A DNA stretch of 64,000 bases from Acidobacteriota bacterium. Its GTDB lineage: Bacteria; Acidobacteriota; Aminicenantia; Aminicenantales; Saccharicenantaceae. Made by a program: the position numbers and the translations under genes. This document shows positions 8,142-18,820 of the stretch, one piece after another. Under the pieces are notes generated by a model. It saw only the letters and a program-made list of their open reading frames with translations, made no database searches and was not told the DNA's origin. Position 1 is the first letter of the stretch; each line of letters starts with the position of its first letter. The stretch covers positions 46,278 to 110,277 of the forward strand of contig JAWSUF010000009.1 of assembly GCA_033549365.1 (NCBI GenBank). Reading direction: 5' to 3'.

Positions 8142-9889
8142 CGTTTGCCGCTCTCCCGGGCCGAACGGAGAGCGTTGTATTCCGCAAGCATCCGGCCGAG
8201 TTCCTCGGCCGGCAGAGCCGCGCCTTCGACGGTTTTTTCGTTGAGCAAGCGTGGTGGGAGCGTGTCCAAATCCTCTCCCAAGCCCTCTCTCAAATTGAAT
8301 CTCCGCGTTTCCTGGGTCACGGCGTTGGCCAGCACTTCGAGGCCGGCTTTGGAATAGGCGCGGCCGGTCAGGACCTCGATCAGGTGTCCGAGTTCGTCCC
8401 ATAGGATGAAATCCCGGAAAAACCGGCAGAGGATCAGGCAGTCGAAAAGTGCGGCCCGATCCTCATAGTCGATGACGGCCCGGGCTTTTCCGGGGATGAC
8501 ACCGGCATCGGCCTCTCCGTAGAGTTCCGCCTTGTAGAATGTTCCGCGAAGATGGCAGGCGCCCCGGGCCGAGGTGGCGTAGGACAGGCCCATTCCCTTC
8601 AGCACCCGCGGCTCGAATCCGGCCGGTTCGAGACCTTTAACGTGGACGGCGACGTCTTCGAGGCCGAGTTCGGTCGCGGCCTCGCGGATGCCCCGGGCGA
8701 AAAGGTCGCCGACGCCGCGGCGTTCCGCCGTGAGGGTCAGGAGTTCGGCCACGGCGTCCGGATTGTTGGGTCCGATTTCGAAGTCGATCCGGCCGCGCCT
8801 TCGGGCTTCGGCCGCAAAAGCCGTGATATTTCCGGCGCTCATGGTGTCCAGGCCGAGCCGGTCGCAGAGATCATTGAGCCAGGCGACCTCCTCGAGGCCC
8901 TCGATTTCATTCAGCCCGCCGAGGGCATAGATCGTCTCGTACTCGGGACCTTCGATTTCCAGTCCCGCATGCCGTCCGCGAAGGATGCGGGAATGCTTGG
9001 TGCACTTGAGGAAGCAGTTGGGACATCCCGTGGGCTTGACGTCGAACTCTTTCAACATGTAGTCGGCGGACAGGGTTTCCCACTTCGGGAAATAGCCGGA
9101 CGTCCAGTAGCCGGTCGGAAAGCATTTCCGGGCGTTGGTGGCTGCGACCTGAAGGGGGGTCCCCAGTCTGCGGTAAAGCGCCGTCACCGGGGATTCGGCG
9201 GCCTTGCGGGCGACATCGCGGATCAGGACGCGGAGAAGGGTTGGATCGGCGACCTCGGCCGTTTTCCGTCCGCAGAAGGAGATGCCCTTGACGTTCTTGG
9301 ATCCCAGGACGGCTCCGAGGCCGCAGCGGCCGAAGCTCCGCCAGCGATCCGACTTGATGCAGGCGAAACGAACGAGGTTTTCTCCGGCCGGACCGATACA
9401 GAGAGCGGAGGCGCCGGCCGCCGCCGAGCCCAGGATTTGCCGTTCGGCAAGATGAGTTTCCATGCCTTTGAGTCGGGAGGCCTCCTCGAAAACGACGCCG
9501 GTCTCGTCGACATGGAGCACGGTCAATCCGGAAGCTTTGCCCTCAAGAACGACGGCGTCAACGCCGCAGCCCTTGATTTTCGGAGCGAGGGTTCCCCCAC
9601 AGTAGGATTCCGCAAAGCCGCCCGTGGCCGGGCTTTTGGCGAAGGCGGCGGCCCGGGCATGGCTCCAGAAACCCGTTCCGGTGGCCGGACCGACGGTCAG
9701 GATAAACCGGTTTTCCGGCCCGAGAGGATCGACGCCGGGGGGATTCTCCCGCGTCAGGAGACGGGAGCCCAATCCCTTTCCTCCCAGGACTTCGCCGGTG
9801 AGATCAGCCGGCAGATCTTCGTAGAGGAATGACCGCCTCGAAAGATCGATCCTCAGCAACCGTCCGAAACACCCGTTCGAAGCCGTCAT
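8117..9889 (-). CDS. Aldehyde:ferredoxin oxidoreductase (tungsten-type), paralogue 1
   Basis: A 590-residue AOR-family enzyme that oxidises an aldehyde to the acid using a bis-pterin W (or Mo) cofactor and one [4Fe-4S] cluster, passing electrons to ferredoxin. The N-terminal pterin-binding domain (GCFGRLLRIDLS, GGKGLGSRLL, SPATGGFAES) is intact. The cluster ligands Cys289/292/296 (CPNCFLKC) and a late Cys in LFDCLILC are present. The length matches the family. Its ATG overlaps the stop of the upstream cupin gene (ATGA), making a two-gene unit behind tRNA-Pro. It is clearly diverged from the second AOR at 37-39 kb, so the two probably handle different aldehydes; the substrate is unknown. Confidence 0.93.
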   Translation of the reverse strand: MTASNGCFGRLLRIDLSRRSFLYEDLPADLTGEVLGGKGLGSRLLTRENPPGVDPLGPENRFILTVGPATGTGFWSHARAAAFAKSPATGGFAESYCGGTLAPKIKGCGVDAVVLEGKASGLTVLHVDETGVVFEEASRLKGMETHLAERQILGSAAAGASALCIGPAGENLVRFACIKSDRWRSFGRCGLGAVLGSKNVKGISFCGRKTAEVADPTLLRVLIRDVARKAAESPVTALYRRLGTPLQVAATNARKCFPTGYWTSGYFPKWETLSADYMLKEFDVKPTGCPNCFLKCTKHSRILRGRHAGLEIEGPEYETIYALGGLNEIEGLEEVAWLNDLCDRLGLDTMSAGNITAFAAEARRRGRIDFEIGPNNPDAVAELLTLTAERRGVGDLFARGIREAATELGLEDVAVHVKGLEPAGFEPRVLKGMGLSYATSARGACHLRGTFYKAELYGEADAGVIPGKARAVIDYEDRAALFDCLILCRFFRDFILWDELGHLIEVLTGRAYSKAGLEVLANAVTQETRRFNLREGLGEDLDTLPPRLLNEKTVEGAALPAEELGRMLAEYNALRSARESGKRQTIETSS

Positions 9890-10257
9890 GTCTCCTCGGC
9901 GAGAATGTCTTCGTCTTCGGGCCGCCAGGCCGGGTCGACGATGCAGAGGAAGACAAGGTCCTTCGGGCCGGTATTCTTGATGAACTGGGCGGCGTGAGGC
10001 GGAATGTAGACGGCCTGTCCGGGGAAGACCTCAGTCGATTCCTCGTCGATGTGCATGAGGCCGCGGCCTTCGAGAATGTAATAGACTTCGGACGTTTTCA
10101 GCCGGTGGGGAAGGGTCGTCCGGCCCGGATGCACGACGGCGTGGGCCAGGCTGTAACGAAGATCGAGGTTTTCCTTTCCGGGATGAAGCAGCTCTCTCAA
10201 GACGGCCCTGTCTCCGGAAGGGAAGGGGCAGCATTTTTTGATGTCCTTGATGATCAT
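9886..10257 (-). CDS. Small single-domain cupin
   Basis: A 123-residue cupin. Motif 1 reads [21 protein letters not shown]: the usual HxH pair is HRL, so one metal ligand is missing, while the Glu is kept. Motif 2 ([19 protein letters not shown]) has its His and Asn. It may bind metal weakly or act as a sugar or small-molecule isomerase or sensor. The start is the ATG at 10257: the frame is open upstream, but that part lies within the tRNA. The stop overlaps the AOR start, so the cupin is translationally coupled to AOR and could serve the same pathway. The function is not known. Confidence 0.85.
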   Translation of the reverse strand: MIIKDIKKCCPFPSGDRAVLRELLHPGKENLDLRYSLAHAVVHPGRTTLPHRLKTSEVYYILEGRGLMHIDEESTEVFPGQAVYIPPHAAQFIKNTGPKDLVFLCIVDPAWRPEDEDILAEET

Positions 10258-10270
10258 GGCTGGAAACGAG

Positions 10271-10344
10271 TCGGGGAGGTGGGATTCGAACCCACGACCC
10301 CAGCGTCCCGAACGCTGTGCGCTACCGGGCTGCGCTACTCCCCG
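10271..10344 (-). tRNA. tRNA-Pro (anticodon CGG)
   Basis: A 74-nt cloverleaf on the minus strand. The acceptor stem CGGGGAG/CTCCCCG, D stem GCGC/GCGC, anticodon stem CAGCG/CGCTG with loop TTCGGGA (anticodon CGG), and T stem GTGGG/CCCAC with loop TTCGAAT all pair. The 3' CCA is not encoded. It lies 13 bp upstream of the cupin gene on the same strand. Confidence 0.97.
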
Positions 10345-10403
10345 ACACGGCGGCCTATTATAACGAAATCCGCACAAAAAGCAAATTCACTCCGGACCCC
10401 AAA

Positions 10404-10580
10404 GGAGCTGCACGCGTGCTGAGGTTGCCGTTCCGACAAGGAAGCGGCTTGTGAAGGCGTAGTTGAGCTACGTCGAACAGGCTGCAACGCAGGCGGAATG
10501 GCAAGATCGGTACGCCCGGAGGGTGAAAACGCAGAAGATCAAAGATGAAAGTAAAAAAATGCGTTTTCACGTGCAGCTCC
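10404..10580. repeat. Folded intergenic repeat element, copy 2
   Basis: A 177-bp element bounded by a perfect 11-bp inverted repeat (GGAGCTGCACG at 10404-10414, complement at 10570-10580). A second perfect 11-bp inverted repeat (GTGAAAACGCA at 10523-10533, complement at 10560-10570) encloses a 26-nt A-rich loop. A small hairpin CGTAG-TTGAG-CTACG lies in the left half. The core 10482-10531 matches copy 1 at about four bases in five, including GGAATGG, AGATCGG and ACGCCCG. It takes up most of the 323-bp gap between tRNA-Pro and the S46 peptidase gene; in the rest of the gap I see only the peptidase leader, with no clear promoter. Confidence 0.72.
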
Positions 10581-10667
10581 TGACTTGATTGGGAGGGGGG
10601 TTTTGTGTCATTGTAAACTCTCCAAGTCTTTCGAATCCCGGGACGGAGAATAATGGGAGAAAAAACA

Positions 10668-12821
<2,154 letters not shown>

Positions 12822-12842
12822 TCCGGACGGGACGGCTCTCTC

Positions 12843-14708
12843 ATGATCACCGTTGACGGCCTGTCGAAGAGCTACGGCCGGCAGACGCTCTTCGAAAACA
12901 TCGGCTTCAAGGTCAACCCGCGCGAACGCGTCGGGCTGGTCGGCCGCAACGGCCACGGGAAAACGACGCTTTTCCGGATCATTGCCGGACAGGAGACGCC
13001 GGACGACGGCGAGGTCGTCAAACCGAAAAAATACCGGATCGGCTATGTCGAGCAGCGTCTGGTTTTCAGGGCGGACTCCGTCTTCGACGAGGCCGTCTCG
13101 GCCCTTCCTCCGGACGGCCGGCACGAATGCTGGAGGGCCGAAAAAGTCCTGGCCGGGCTGGGCTTTCAGCCCGAGGACATGGACCGTCCGCCGGCCGAAC
13201 TCTCCGGGGGATACCAGGTCCGGCTCAATCTGGCCAAGGTGCTTCTGGCCGACTATCAAATGATCCTGCTCGACGAGCCGACGAATTACCTCGACATCAC
13301 TTCCATCCGCTGGCTGGAGAGGTTCCTTGTCGCCTGGCCCGGCGAACTCATGCTCATTACCCACGACCGGAGTTTCATGGACACGGTCGCGACCCACATT
13401 CTCGGCATCCACCGGCGCAAGGTCCGGAAGATACCCGGGGACACCGGAAAATATTACGCCCAGATCGCCCAGGACGAGGAGATCTACGAAAAAACGCGGG
13501 TCAACGACGAACGGAAGCGCAAGGAAATGGAGCTGTTCATTAACCGGTTCCGGGCCAAAGCCCGGCTCGGCGGCCTGGTCCAGTCCCGCGTCAAATCGCT
13601 GGAAAAAATGGAAAAAAAGGAGAAGCTGGCGGCGATCAGAAACCTGGAGTTCGCCTTCACGGAAAAGCCGTTTTATCACACCTATGCGATGGACGTTTCG
13701 GGACTGACTTTCGGCTATGAGCCCGGAAAACCTCTCATCGAGGATTTTTCCGCTTGCATCGGCGCCCGGGACCGGATCTTCGTCGTCGGAAGGAACGGTA
13801 AGGGCAAAACCACGCTTCTCAAGCTCCTGGCCGGCCGGCTCGAACCTGAACGGGGCCGGATTGCCTTTCCCCAGTCCGCGGCTCTCGGCTATTTCGAACA
13901 GACCAATGTGGCCTCTCTCTCGGACGGCAACACCGTCCTCGACGAGGTCGCCTCGGCCGACGCAGAGGCCGATCCGGGCCGGGTGCGCCAGATCTGCGGG
14001 GCCATGATGTTCGAGGGCGACGACGCCCTGAAGAGGATCCGCGTCCTGTCCGGCGGCGAGAAAAGCCGCGTCATGCTGGCCAAGCTCATCACAACCCCGG
14101 TCAATGTCCTCCTTCTTGACGAGCCGACCAACCATCTGGACATGGCATCGAGCGACGCTCTTCTCGAGGCCGTCGACTCCTTCGACGGGGCCGTCATCAT
14201 GGTCACCCACAACGAGATGTTTCTCGACGCTCTGGCCGACCGGCTCGTCGTTTTCGACGACGATGCCGTCACCGTCCATGAGGGAGGTTATCGGCGGTTT
14301 CTGGAGAAGGTGGGATGGAAGGACGAGGAAAAACCCCCCGGGCGGGCCAAGCCCGCTCCTCCGCCGGAAGAGACGCGTCCGGATCCGCGGGAGCTCCGTC
14401 GACTGAAATCGGAACTCACGGCCGAGCGGTCGAAAACCTTAAAGCCCCTCGAGAAAACAATGGCCGGAATCGAGGCGAAGATCGAGAAGAACGATGCCCG
14501 CATCCGGGAATTGACGCAGGATCTGATTGCCGCCTCGGAGGCCGGAAACGGCGCCCGGATCGCCGAGCTCTCCAAGTCTCTGCATCGGGTCAAGTCCGAA
14601 AGCGAAATCCTGTATTCCGAACTGGAGCGTCTGTCCTCGGACCATGAAAGCGCCCAGGCCGTTTTTGAGGAGAAGCTCAGGCGTTTTGAAGAGAAGAATT
14701 TGATATAA
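12843..14708 (+). CDS. ABC-F family ATPase (ribosome-associated type)
   Basis: A 621-residue soluble protein with two ABC domains and no membrane segments. The first has Walker A GRNGHGKTT, signature LSGGYQ and LLDEPTNYLD. A charged linker (KRKEMELFINRFRAKAR) precedes the second, with GRNGKGKTT, LSGGEKSR and LLDEPTNHLD. A charged coiled-coil tail covers about residues 530-621. This is the layout of the YdiF/Uup-like ABC-F proteins, which act on translating ribosomes, some giving antibiotic protection. It follows the S46 gene by 21 bp and ends 13 bp before pstS. The cellular role cannot be inferred from context. Confidence 0.93.
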   Translation: MITVDGLSKSYGRQTLFENIGFKVNPRERVGLVGRNGHGKTTLFRIIAGQETPDDGEVVKPKKYRIGYVEQRLVFRADSVFDEAVSALPPDGRHECWRAEKVLAGLGFQPEDMDRPPAELSGGYQVRLNLAKVLLADYQMILLDEPTNYLDITSIRWLERFLVAWPGELMLITHDRSFMDTVATHILGIHRRKVRKIPGDTGKYYAQIAQDEEIYEKTRVNDERKRKEMELFINRFRAKARLGGLVQSRVKSLEKMEKKEKLAAIRNLEFAFTEKPFYHTYAMDVSGLTFGYEPGKPLIEDFSACIGARDRIFVVGRNGKGKTTLLKLLAGRLEPERGRIAFPQSAALGYFEQTNVASLSDGNTVLDEVASADAEADPGRVRQICGAMMFEGDDALKRIRVLSGGEKSRVMLAKLITTPVNVLLLDEPTNHLDMASSDALLEAVDSFDGAVIMVTHNEMFLDALADRLVVFDDDAVTVHEGGYRRFLEKVGWKDEEKPPGRAKPAPPPEETRPDPRELRRLKSELTAERSKTLKPLEKTMAGIEAKIEKNDARIRELTQDLIAASEAGNGARIAELSKSLHRVKSESEILYSELERLSSDHESAQAVFEEKLRRFEEKNLI

Positions 14709-14709
14709 T
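14704..14709 (+). promoter_or_regulatory. Putative -10 box before pstS
   Basis: A perfect TATAAT overlaps the stop codon of the ABC-F gene, 12 bp before the pstS ATG. No good -35 sits at the proper distance, so the promoter is tentative. If it is used, the pstS leader would be only about 5 nt. Confidence 0.4.
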
Positions 14710-14721
14710 CGGGCTCTCACC

Positions 14722-15522
14722 ATGTGGCGTTGGATTGTTGGAATGATGGTCTTTCTTCTGGCGGCGGGATGTTCGCTGTCCGATTCGGAAAGCGATCTGA
14801 CCGTGGCCGGTTCGACAAGCGTCCAGCCCTTTGCCGACAAATGGGCCGAAGTGTATATGGAACATCACAGGGGAACCTCGATCAATATCCAGGGCGGGGG
14901 TTCGAGCGCCGGCATCCAGGCCGTGCGGAGCGGAGCCGCGACGATCGGCATGTCTTCGAGACCGCTCAAAGCGGACGAACAGGATTTGAAGACGATCGTT
15001 GTGGCGCGTGACGGCCTCGCCGTCATTGTTCATCCCTCGAATCCCCTTCAAGGCCTGGCTTTGTCCGATGTCAAAAGGATTTTCGCCGGAGACATTCCGA
15101 ACTGGCGGGCCCTCGGCTATGCCGACCGGGAAATGACCGTCGTCACGCGGGAGGAGGGATCCGGGACCCGAGGTGCGTTTCAGGAGCTGGTGATGGGGCC
15201 GACGCGGATCTACCGGCGAGCCATCGTCCAGGATTCGAACGGGACGGTCCGCGAAATCGTCGCTCATGATCCCTACGCCATCGGCTATATCTCCCTCGGG
15301 CTTGTCAACAAGCAGGTCAAGGCGCTGGAACTGGACGGGATTTATCCGGGCGAGGAGGCCATCGAGGACGGTCTCTATCCGCTTGTCCGTCCCTTCCTGT
15401 TCATCACGGACGGTCCGGTCGACGGATTGGCCCGGCATTTCATCGACTTCGTGCTCTCTCCCGAAGGCCAGGCCCTGATCGTGAGCGAAGGACTGATTCC
15501 GGCCAAAGCGAGGGGATCTTGA
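14722..15522 (+). CDS. pstS: Phosphate-binding lipoprotein PstS
   Basis: Periplasmic phosphate-capture subunit of the Pst ABC transporter. The 266-residue protein has a lipobox with Cys17 (LLAAGC). The family signature AGSTSVQPFADKWAE follows, then GGGSSAGIQAVRSGAATIGMSSR and EEGSGTRGAFQELV, which form the phosphate-binding loops. It is a little shorter than Escherichia coli PstS but in the range of lipoprotein forms. The stop codon overlaps the TTG start of pstC. It is the first gene of a five-gene pst operon that includes no phoU or phoBR. Confidence 0.95.
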   Translation: MWRWIVGMMVFLLAAGCSLSDSESDLTVAGSTSVQPFADKWAEVYMEHHRGTSINIQGGGSSAGIQAVRSGAATIGMSSRPLKADEQDLKTIVVARDGLAVIVHPSNPLQGLALSDVKRIFAGDIPNWRALGYADREMTVVTREEGSGTRGAFQELVMGPTRIYRRAIVQDSNGTVREIVAHDPYAIGYISLGLVNKQVKALELDGIYPGEEAIEDGLYPLVRPFLFITDGPVDGLARHFIDFVLSPEGQALIVSEGLIPAKARGS

Positions 15523-16376
15523 ACAGGCTCGAACGGACGGACAAGCTGATCCGCATGGCCTTGCTCGTCACGGCCCTTTCAGCCGTCACCATCCTGGCCG
15601 TCATCACCCTGTTCATTTTCGTCGAAGGCACGCCCATCATGTTCAAATACGGCCTGAAAAATTTCCTGGGCGGGATGGACTGGTATCCCGGAGAACGAAG
15701 CTTCGGTCTTCTGCCCATGATTCTCGGGTCTCTCTATGTCACGGGAGGCGCCCTCGTCCTCGGCGTTCCCTTCGGCCTGGCCTGCGCCGTTTTCCTGACG
15801 GAGTTTTCCTCCCGCGGCCTGCGGCAGATCATCAAGCCCGTCATCGAACTCCTGGCCGGAATCCCTTCTGTCGTTTACGGCTTCATGGGCGTCGTCATCC
15901 TCGTGCCCTTCATCCGTGAGACGTTCGGTGGGCCCGGGCTGTCCGTCCTGGCCGCCTCCATCATCCTCGGCATCATGATTCTGCCGACCGTCATCAGCAT
16001 TTCGATCGACGCCCTGTCGGCCGTCCCGCCGTCCTACCGGGAAGGCTCGATTGCGTTGGGCGCAACACGCTGGCAGACGGTGAAAATGGTTCTTCTCCCG
16101 GCCGCCCGCTCCGGCATCATCGCCTCCGTCATCCTGGGCATGGGCCGGGCCATCGGGGAAACCATGGCCGTGATCATGATCGCCGGAAACGCCGTTGCCG
16201 TGCCGCGTTCGGCCCTGGATCCCGTGAGAACGCTGACTTCGAACATCGCCCTCGAGATGGGATATGCCTCCGGGGAACACCGTCAGGCGCTGTTTGCGAC
16301 CGGTGTCATTCTCTTCGTCATCATCATGATACTCAACACCTTGGCCAATGTCACGTCGCGGAGAAAGACGAAATGA
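15519..16376 (+). CDS. pstC: Phosphate ABC transporter permease PstC
   Basis: Inner-membrane permease subunit. The 285 residues contain about six membrane helices. The motif that docks the ATPase (SIALGATRWQTVKMVLLPAARSG, followed by GRAIGETMAVIMIAGN) is intact. Translation begins with TTG, which overlaps the pstS stop as TTGA. The 3' end overlaps pstA as ATGA. Both overlaps imply coupled translation. Confidence 0.95.
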   Translation: MNRLERTDKLIRMALLVTALSAVTILAVITLFIFVEGTPIMFKYGLKNFLGGMDWYPGERSFGLLPMILGSLYVTGGALVLGVPFGLACAVFLTEFSSRGLRQIIKPVIELLAGIPSVVYGFMGVVILVPFIRETFGGPGLSVLAASIILGIMILPTVISISIDALSAVPPSYREGSIALGATRWQTVKMVLLPAARSGIIASVILGMGRAIGETMAVIMIAGNAVAVPRSALDPVRTLTSNIALEMGYASGEHRQALFATGVILFVIIMILNTLANVTSRRKTK

Positions 16377-17209
16377 GAATTCCTCCGCGGCTGGAACAGG
16401 GGATCGCACAGGCCGTGCTATGGCTGTTTACGGGGGCCACGGTTTTCATCCTTGTCTTCATTGTCTTTTTTGTCCTGAAAAAAGGACTTCCGGTCGTTGA
16501 CTTGGCCTTTTTGACGGAAAATCCCGTTGACATGGGCAAGGGCGGCGGGATCTTTTCGACTATCGTTGGAACCATGGTCCTGACGGCTGCGGCCATTCTG
16601 ATCGCCACCCCGCTCGGCGTGGGAACGGCCATCTACCTGACGGAGTACACTTGGGAAAACCCCGTGACGCGGATCATCCGTTTCGGCGCTGAATGCCTGG
16701 CAGGCATTCCCTCCATCATCTTCGGTCTGTTCGGATTCATCCTGTTCGTGACCCGTCTGGGCTTCGGCTGGTCCATCCTGAGCGGCAGCCTGACCCTGGC
16801 CTTCATGATCCTGCCGACCATCATCCGAACGAGCGAGGAAGCCATCAAGGCCGTGCCGCCGTCCTATCGCCAGGTCAGCTTTTCACTGGGCGGCACCAAG
16901 TGGCAGACCGTGACCCGGGTCGTCCTGCCGGCCGCACTGCCCGGGATCGTCACCGGCATCATTCTCAGCGTTGGACGAAGCATCGGGGAAACGGCGGCCG
17001 TGATTTTCACTGCGGGCTCGGCCCTGAGAATCCCGACCTCCCTCCTGTCCTCATCGCGAACGATGTCCGTGCATTTTTACATCCTGGCCCGCGAGGGCAT
17101 TTCCATGGACAACGCCTATGGCACGGCGGCCGTTCTGATCCTGGCCATTCTGGCGGTCAACATCGTCACCTACATCCTTATGGACAAGTTCATCCGGAAG
17201 TATTCATGA
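16373..17209 (+). CDS. pstA: Phosphate ABC transporter permease PstA
   Basis: Second permease subunit, 278 residues, with about six membrane helices and the docking motif SFSLGGTKWQTVTRVVLPAA followed by GRSIGETAAVIFTAG. It overlaps pstC and pstB1 by ATGA at each end. Having distinct PstC and PstA permeases means the transporter already has two non-equivalent docking faces, which fits the two non-equivalent ATPases that follow. Confidence 0.95.
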   Translation: MRIPPRLEQGIAQAVLWLFTGATVFILVFIVFFVLKKGLPVVDLAFLTENPVDMGKGGGIFSTIVGTMVLTAAAILIATPLGVGTAIYLTEYTWENPVTRIIRFGAECLAGIPSIIFGLFGFILFVTRLGFGWSILSGSLTLAFMILPTIIRTSEEAIKAVPPSYRQVSFSLGGTKWQTVTRVVLPAALPGIVTGIILSVGRSIGETAAVIFTAGSALRIPTSLLSSSRTMSVHFYILAREGISMDNAYGTAAVLILAILAVNIVTYILMDKFIRKYS

Positions 17210-17964
17210 CAAACGCGGCCATCAGCGTCCGGGGTTTCAATCATTATTTCGACGGCGTTCCGACTCTGCAAGACATTGATCTCGATATCGCGCGGAACGA
17301 AATTCTGGGCATCATCGGTCCGGCAGGCAGCGGGAAATCCACGTTCCTGTGTTCCTTGAACAGGCTGAATGACCTCATCCGCGGCTCCCGCGTCGAGGGA
17401 ACCATCGCCATCGACGGCCGGAACATTTACGATCCCGACGTCGATGTCGTCGAACTGCGGAGAAAACTGGGGATGGTCTTTGCCACCCCTGTGCCCCTTC
17501 CCCGGTCGATTTTCGAAAACATCGCCTTCGGGGCCAAACTGGCCGGCATCAGAGACAAGATCCGCCTGGCCGAGCTTGTCACCGACTCTCTGGACAAGGC
17601 CGGTCTCTGGGAGGAAGTTAAGGATCGACTCGACGAAAAAGCCTGCAACTTGTCGGGCGGGCAGCAACAGAGGCTGTGCATCGCCCGGATCCTGGCCCTC
17701 AAGCCCGAGTTCATCCTTCTCGACGAGCCCACCTCGGGTCTGGATCCCATCTCCACCATGAAAATCGAAAACTCCCTGCGCCAGCTCAAACGGAACTACA
17801 CGATCATTCTGGTCACGAACAACGTCAAGCAAGCCGCCCGCGTGGCCGACACGACGGCCTTTTTCCTGAAAGGCCGTTTGGTCGAGGTGGGCCGGACGGA
17901 CAGACTCTTCACCGCTCCGGCCGATGCGAGGACGGACGGTTATCTCCGGGGGAAATACGGATGA
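17206..17964 (+). CDS. pstB: Phosphate ABC transporter ATPase PstB1, lacking Q-loop Gln and switch His
   Basis: First of two adjacent PstB ATPases, 252 residues. Walker A (GPAGSGKST, 38-46), signature LSGGQ (149-153) and Walker B with the catalytic Glu (ILLDE, 170-174) are intact. The Q-loop, normally VFQ, reads VFATPVPLP with Ala at 93. The H-switch, normally VTHN, reads VTNN with Asn at 205. Both substitutions are directly readable in the codons. Such losses are typical of the degenerate half of heterodimeric ABC ATPases. It overlaps pstA by ATGA and is followed 7 bp later by a second, complementary PstB. Confidence 0.95.
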   Translation: MTNAAISVRGFNHYFDGVPTLQDIDLDIARNEILGIIGPAGSGKSTFLCSLNRLNDLIRGSRVEGTIAIDGRNIYDPDVDVVELRRKLGMVFATPVPLPRSIFENIAFGAKLAGIRDKIRLAELVTDSLDKAGLWEEVKDRLDEKACNLSGGQQQRLCIARILALKPEFILLDEPTSGLDPISTMKIENSLRQLKRNYTIILVTNNVKQAARVADTTAFFLKGRLVEVGRTDRLFTAPADARTDGYLRGKYG

Positions 17965-17971
17965 GGCCGGC

Positions 17972-18724
17972 ATGAGCATTGTCAGGGTGGAGAATCTTTC
18001 CCTCTTCTACGGCCATTTTCAGGCCCTGAAAAATGTCAGCCTGGAGATTCGGAAAAACCGGATCACGGCGCTCATTGGGCCGTCGGGTTGCGGCAAGTCG
18101 ACGTTTCTCCGGACCTTGAACCGGATGAACGACCTCATCGACGAGGTGAAGATCAGTGGGCAAGTGATCGTGGACGGAGAGGACATTTATCGTCCCGGCG
18201 TGGATCTACTCCGCCTTCGCAAGAAGGTCGGAATGGTGTTTCAGCGTCCGAATCCGTTTCCCCTGAGCATCTCCGACAATGTCCTTTACGGACTGAGAGT
18301 TCACGGCATCAGGAAGCCGAGCCTCCTGGAGCAAACTCTGGAGAAAAGCCTCCGGGCCGTCCATCTCTGGGACGAGCTGAAAGACGGATTGGATCGGAAT
18401 GCCGTTCTCCTGTCGGGAGAACAGCAGCAACGCCTGTGCATCGCCCGTCTGGTCGCCGTCGAACCGGAAATCGTCCTTATGGACGAGCCCTGCTCGGCCC
18501 TCGATCCCGACGCCACATCCAAGATCGAGGACCTGATGTACGAGCTCAAGAAAACCTACACCATCGTCATCGTGACCCACAACATGCAGCAGGCGGCACG
18601 GGTGTCCGACGCCACCGGGTATTTTCTTCTGGGCGAACTCGTCGAATTCGGAGAAACCGACCGCATCTTTACCCGGCCTCAGGACTCTCGGACCGAGGAC
18701 TATATCACCGGACGATACGGATAA
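17972..18724 (+). CDS. pstB: Phosphate ABC transporter ATPase PstB2, altered signature motif LSGEQ
   Basis: Second PstB paralogue, 250 residues. Walker A (GPSGCGKST, 36-44), the Q-loop Gln91 (VFQRPNPFP), Walker B with catalytic Glu (VLMDE, 168-172) and switch His203 ([10 protein letters not shown]) are all canonical. The signature motif reads LSGEQ (147-151) in place of LSGGQ, with Glu150 where the nucleotide-facing Gly should be. Together with PstB1 this gives one composite site with all canonical motifs and one with several losses. It is the last pst gene; a DUF4097 gene with its own -10 box follows after 96 bp. Confidence 0.95.
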   Translation: MSIVRVENLSLFYGHFQALKNVSLEIRKNRITALIGPSGCGKSTFLRTLNRMNDLIDEVKISGQVIVDGEDIYRPGVDLLRLRKKVGMVFQRPNPFPLSISDNVLYGLRVHGIRKPSLLEQTLEKSLRAVHLWDELKDGLDRNAVLLSGEQQQRLCIARLVAVEPEIVLMDEPCSALDPDATSKIEDLMYELKKTYTIVIVTHNMQQAARVSDATGYFLLGELVEFGETDRIFTRPQDSRTEDYITGRYG

Positions 18725-18774
18725 ATCCGGAGTTGGGGTTCCGATGGGCATGGCGCTCCGGACGTGGATTGGTG

Positions 18775-18780
18775 TATAAT
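18775..18780 (+). promoter_or_regulatory. Putative -10 box before the DUF4097 gene
   Basis: A perfect TATAAT lies 40 bp before the ATG, which has a strong GAGGAGGTGA ribosome-binding site. No recognisable -35 is present at the correct spacing, so an activator may be needed or the call may be wrong. Confidence 0.4.
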
Positions 18781-18820
18781 CAAAAAAAAGCTCTTCGGTG
18801 TCTTGGTTTGAGGAGGTGAC

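Noticed and set aside
4705..10580. Integron attC sites as an explanation for the folded repeats
   Set aside because: The ends do not fit the GTTRRRY/RYYYAAC core sites and there is no integrase or cassette array.
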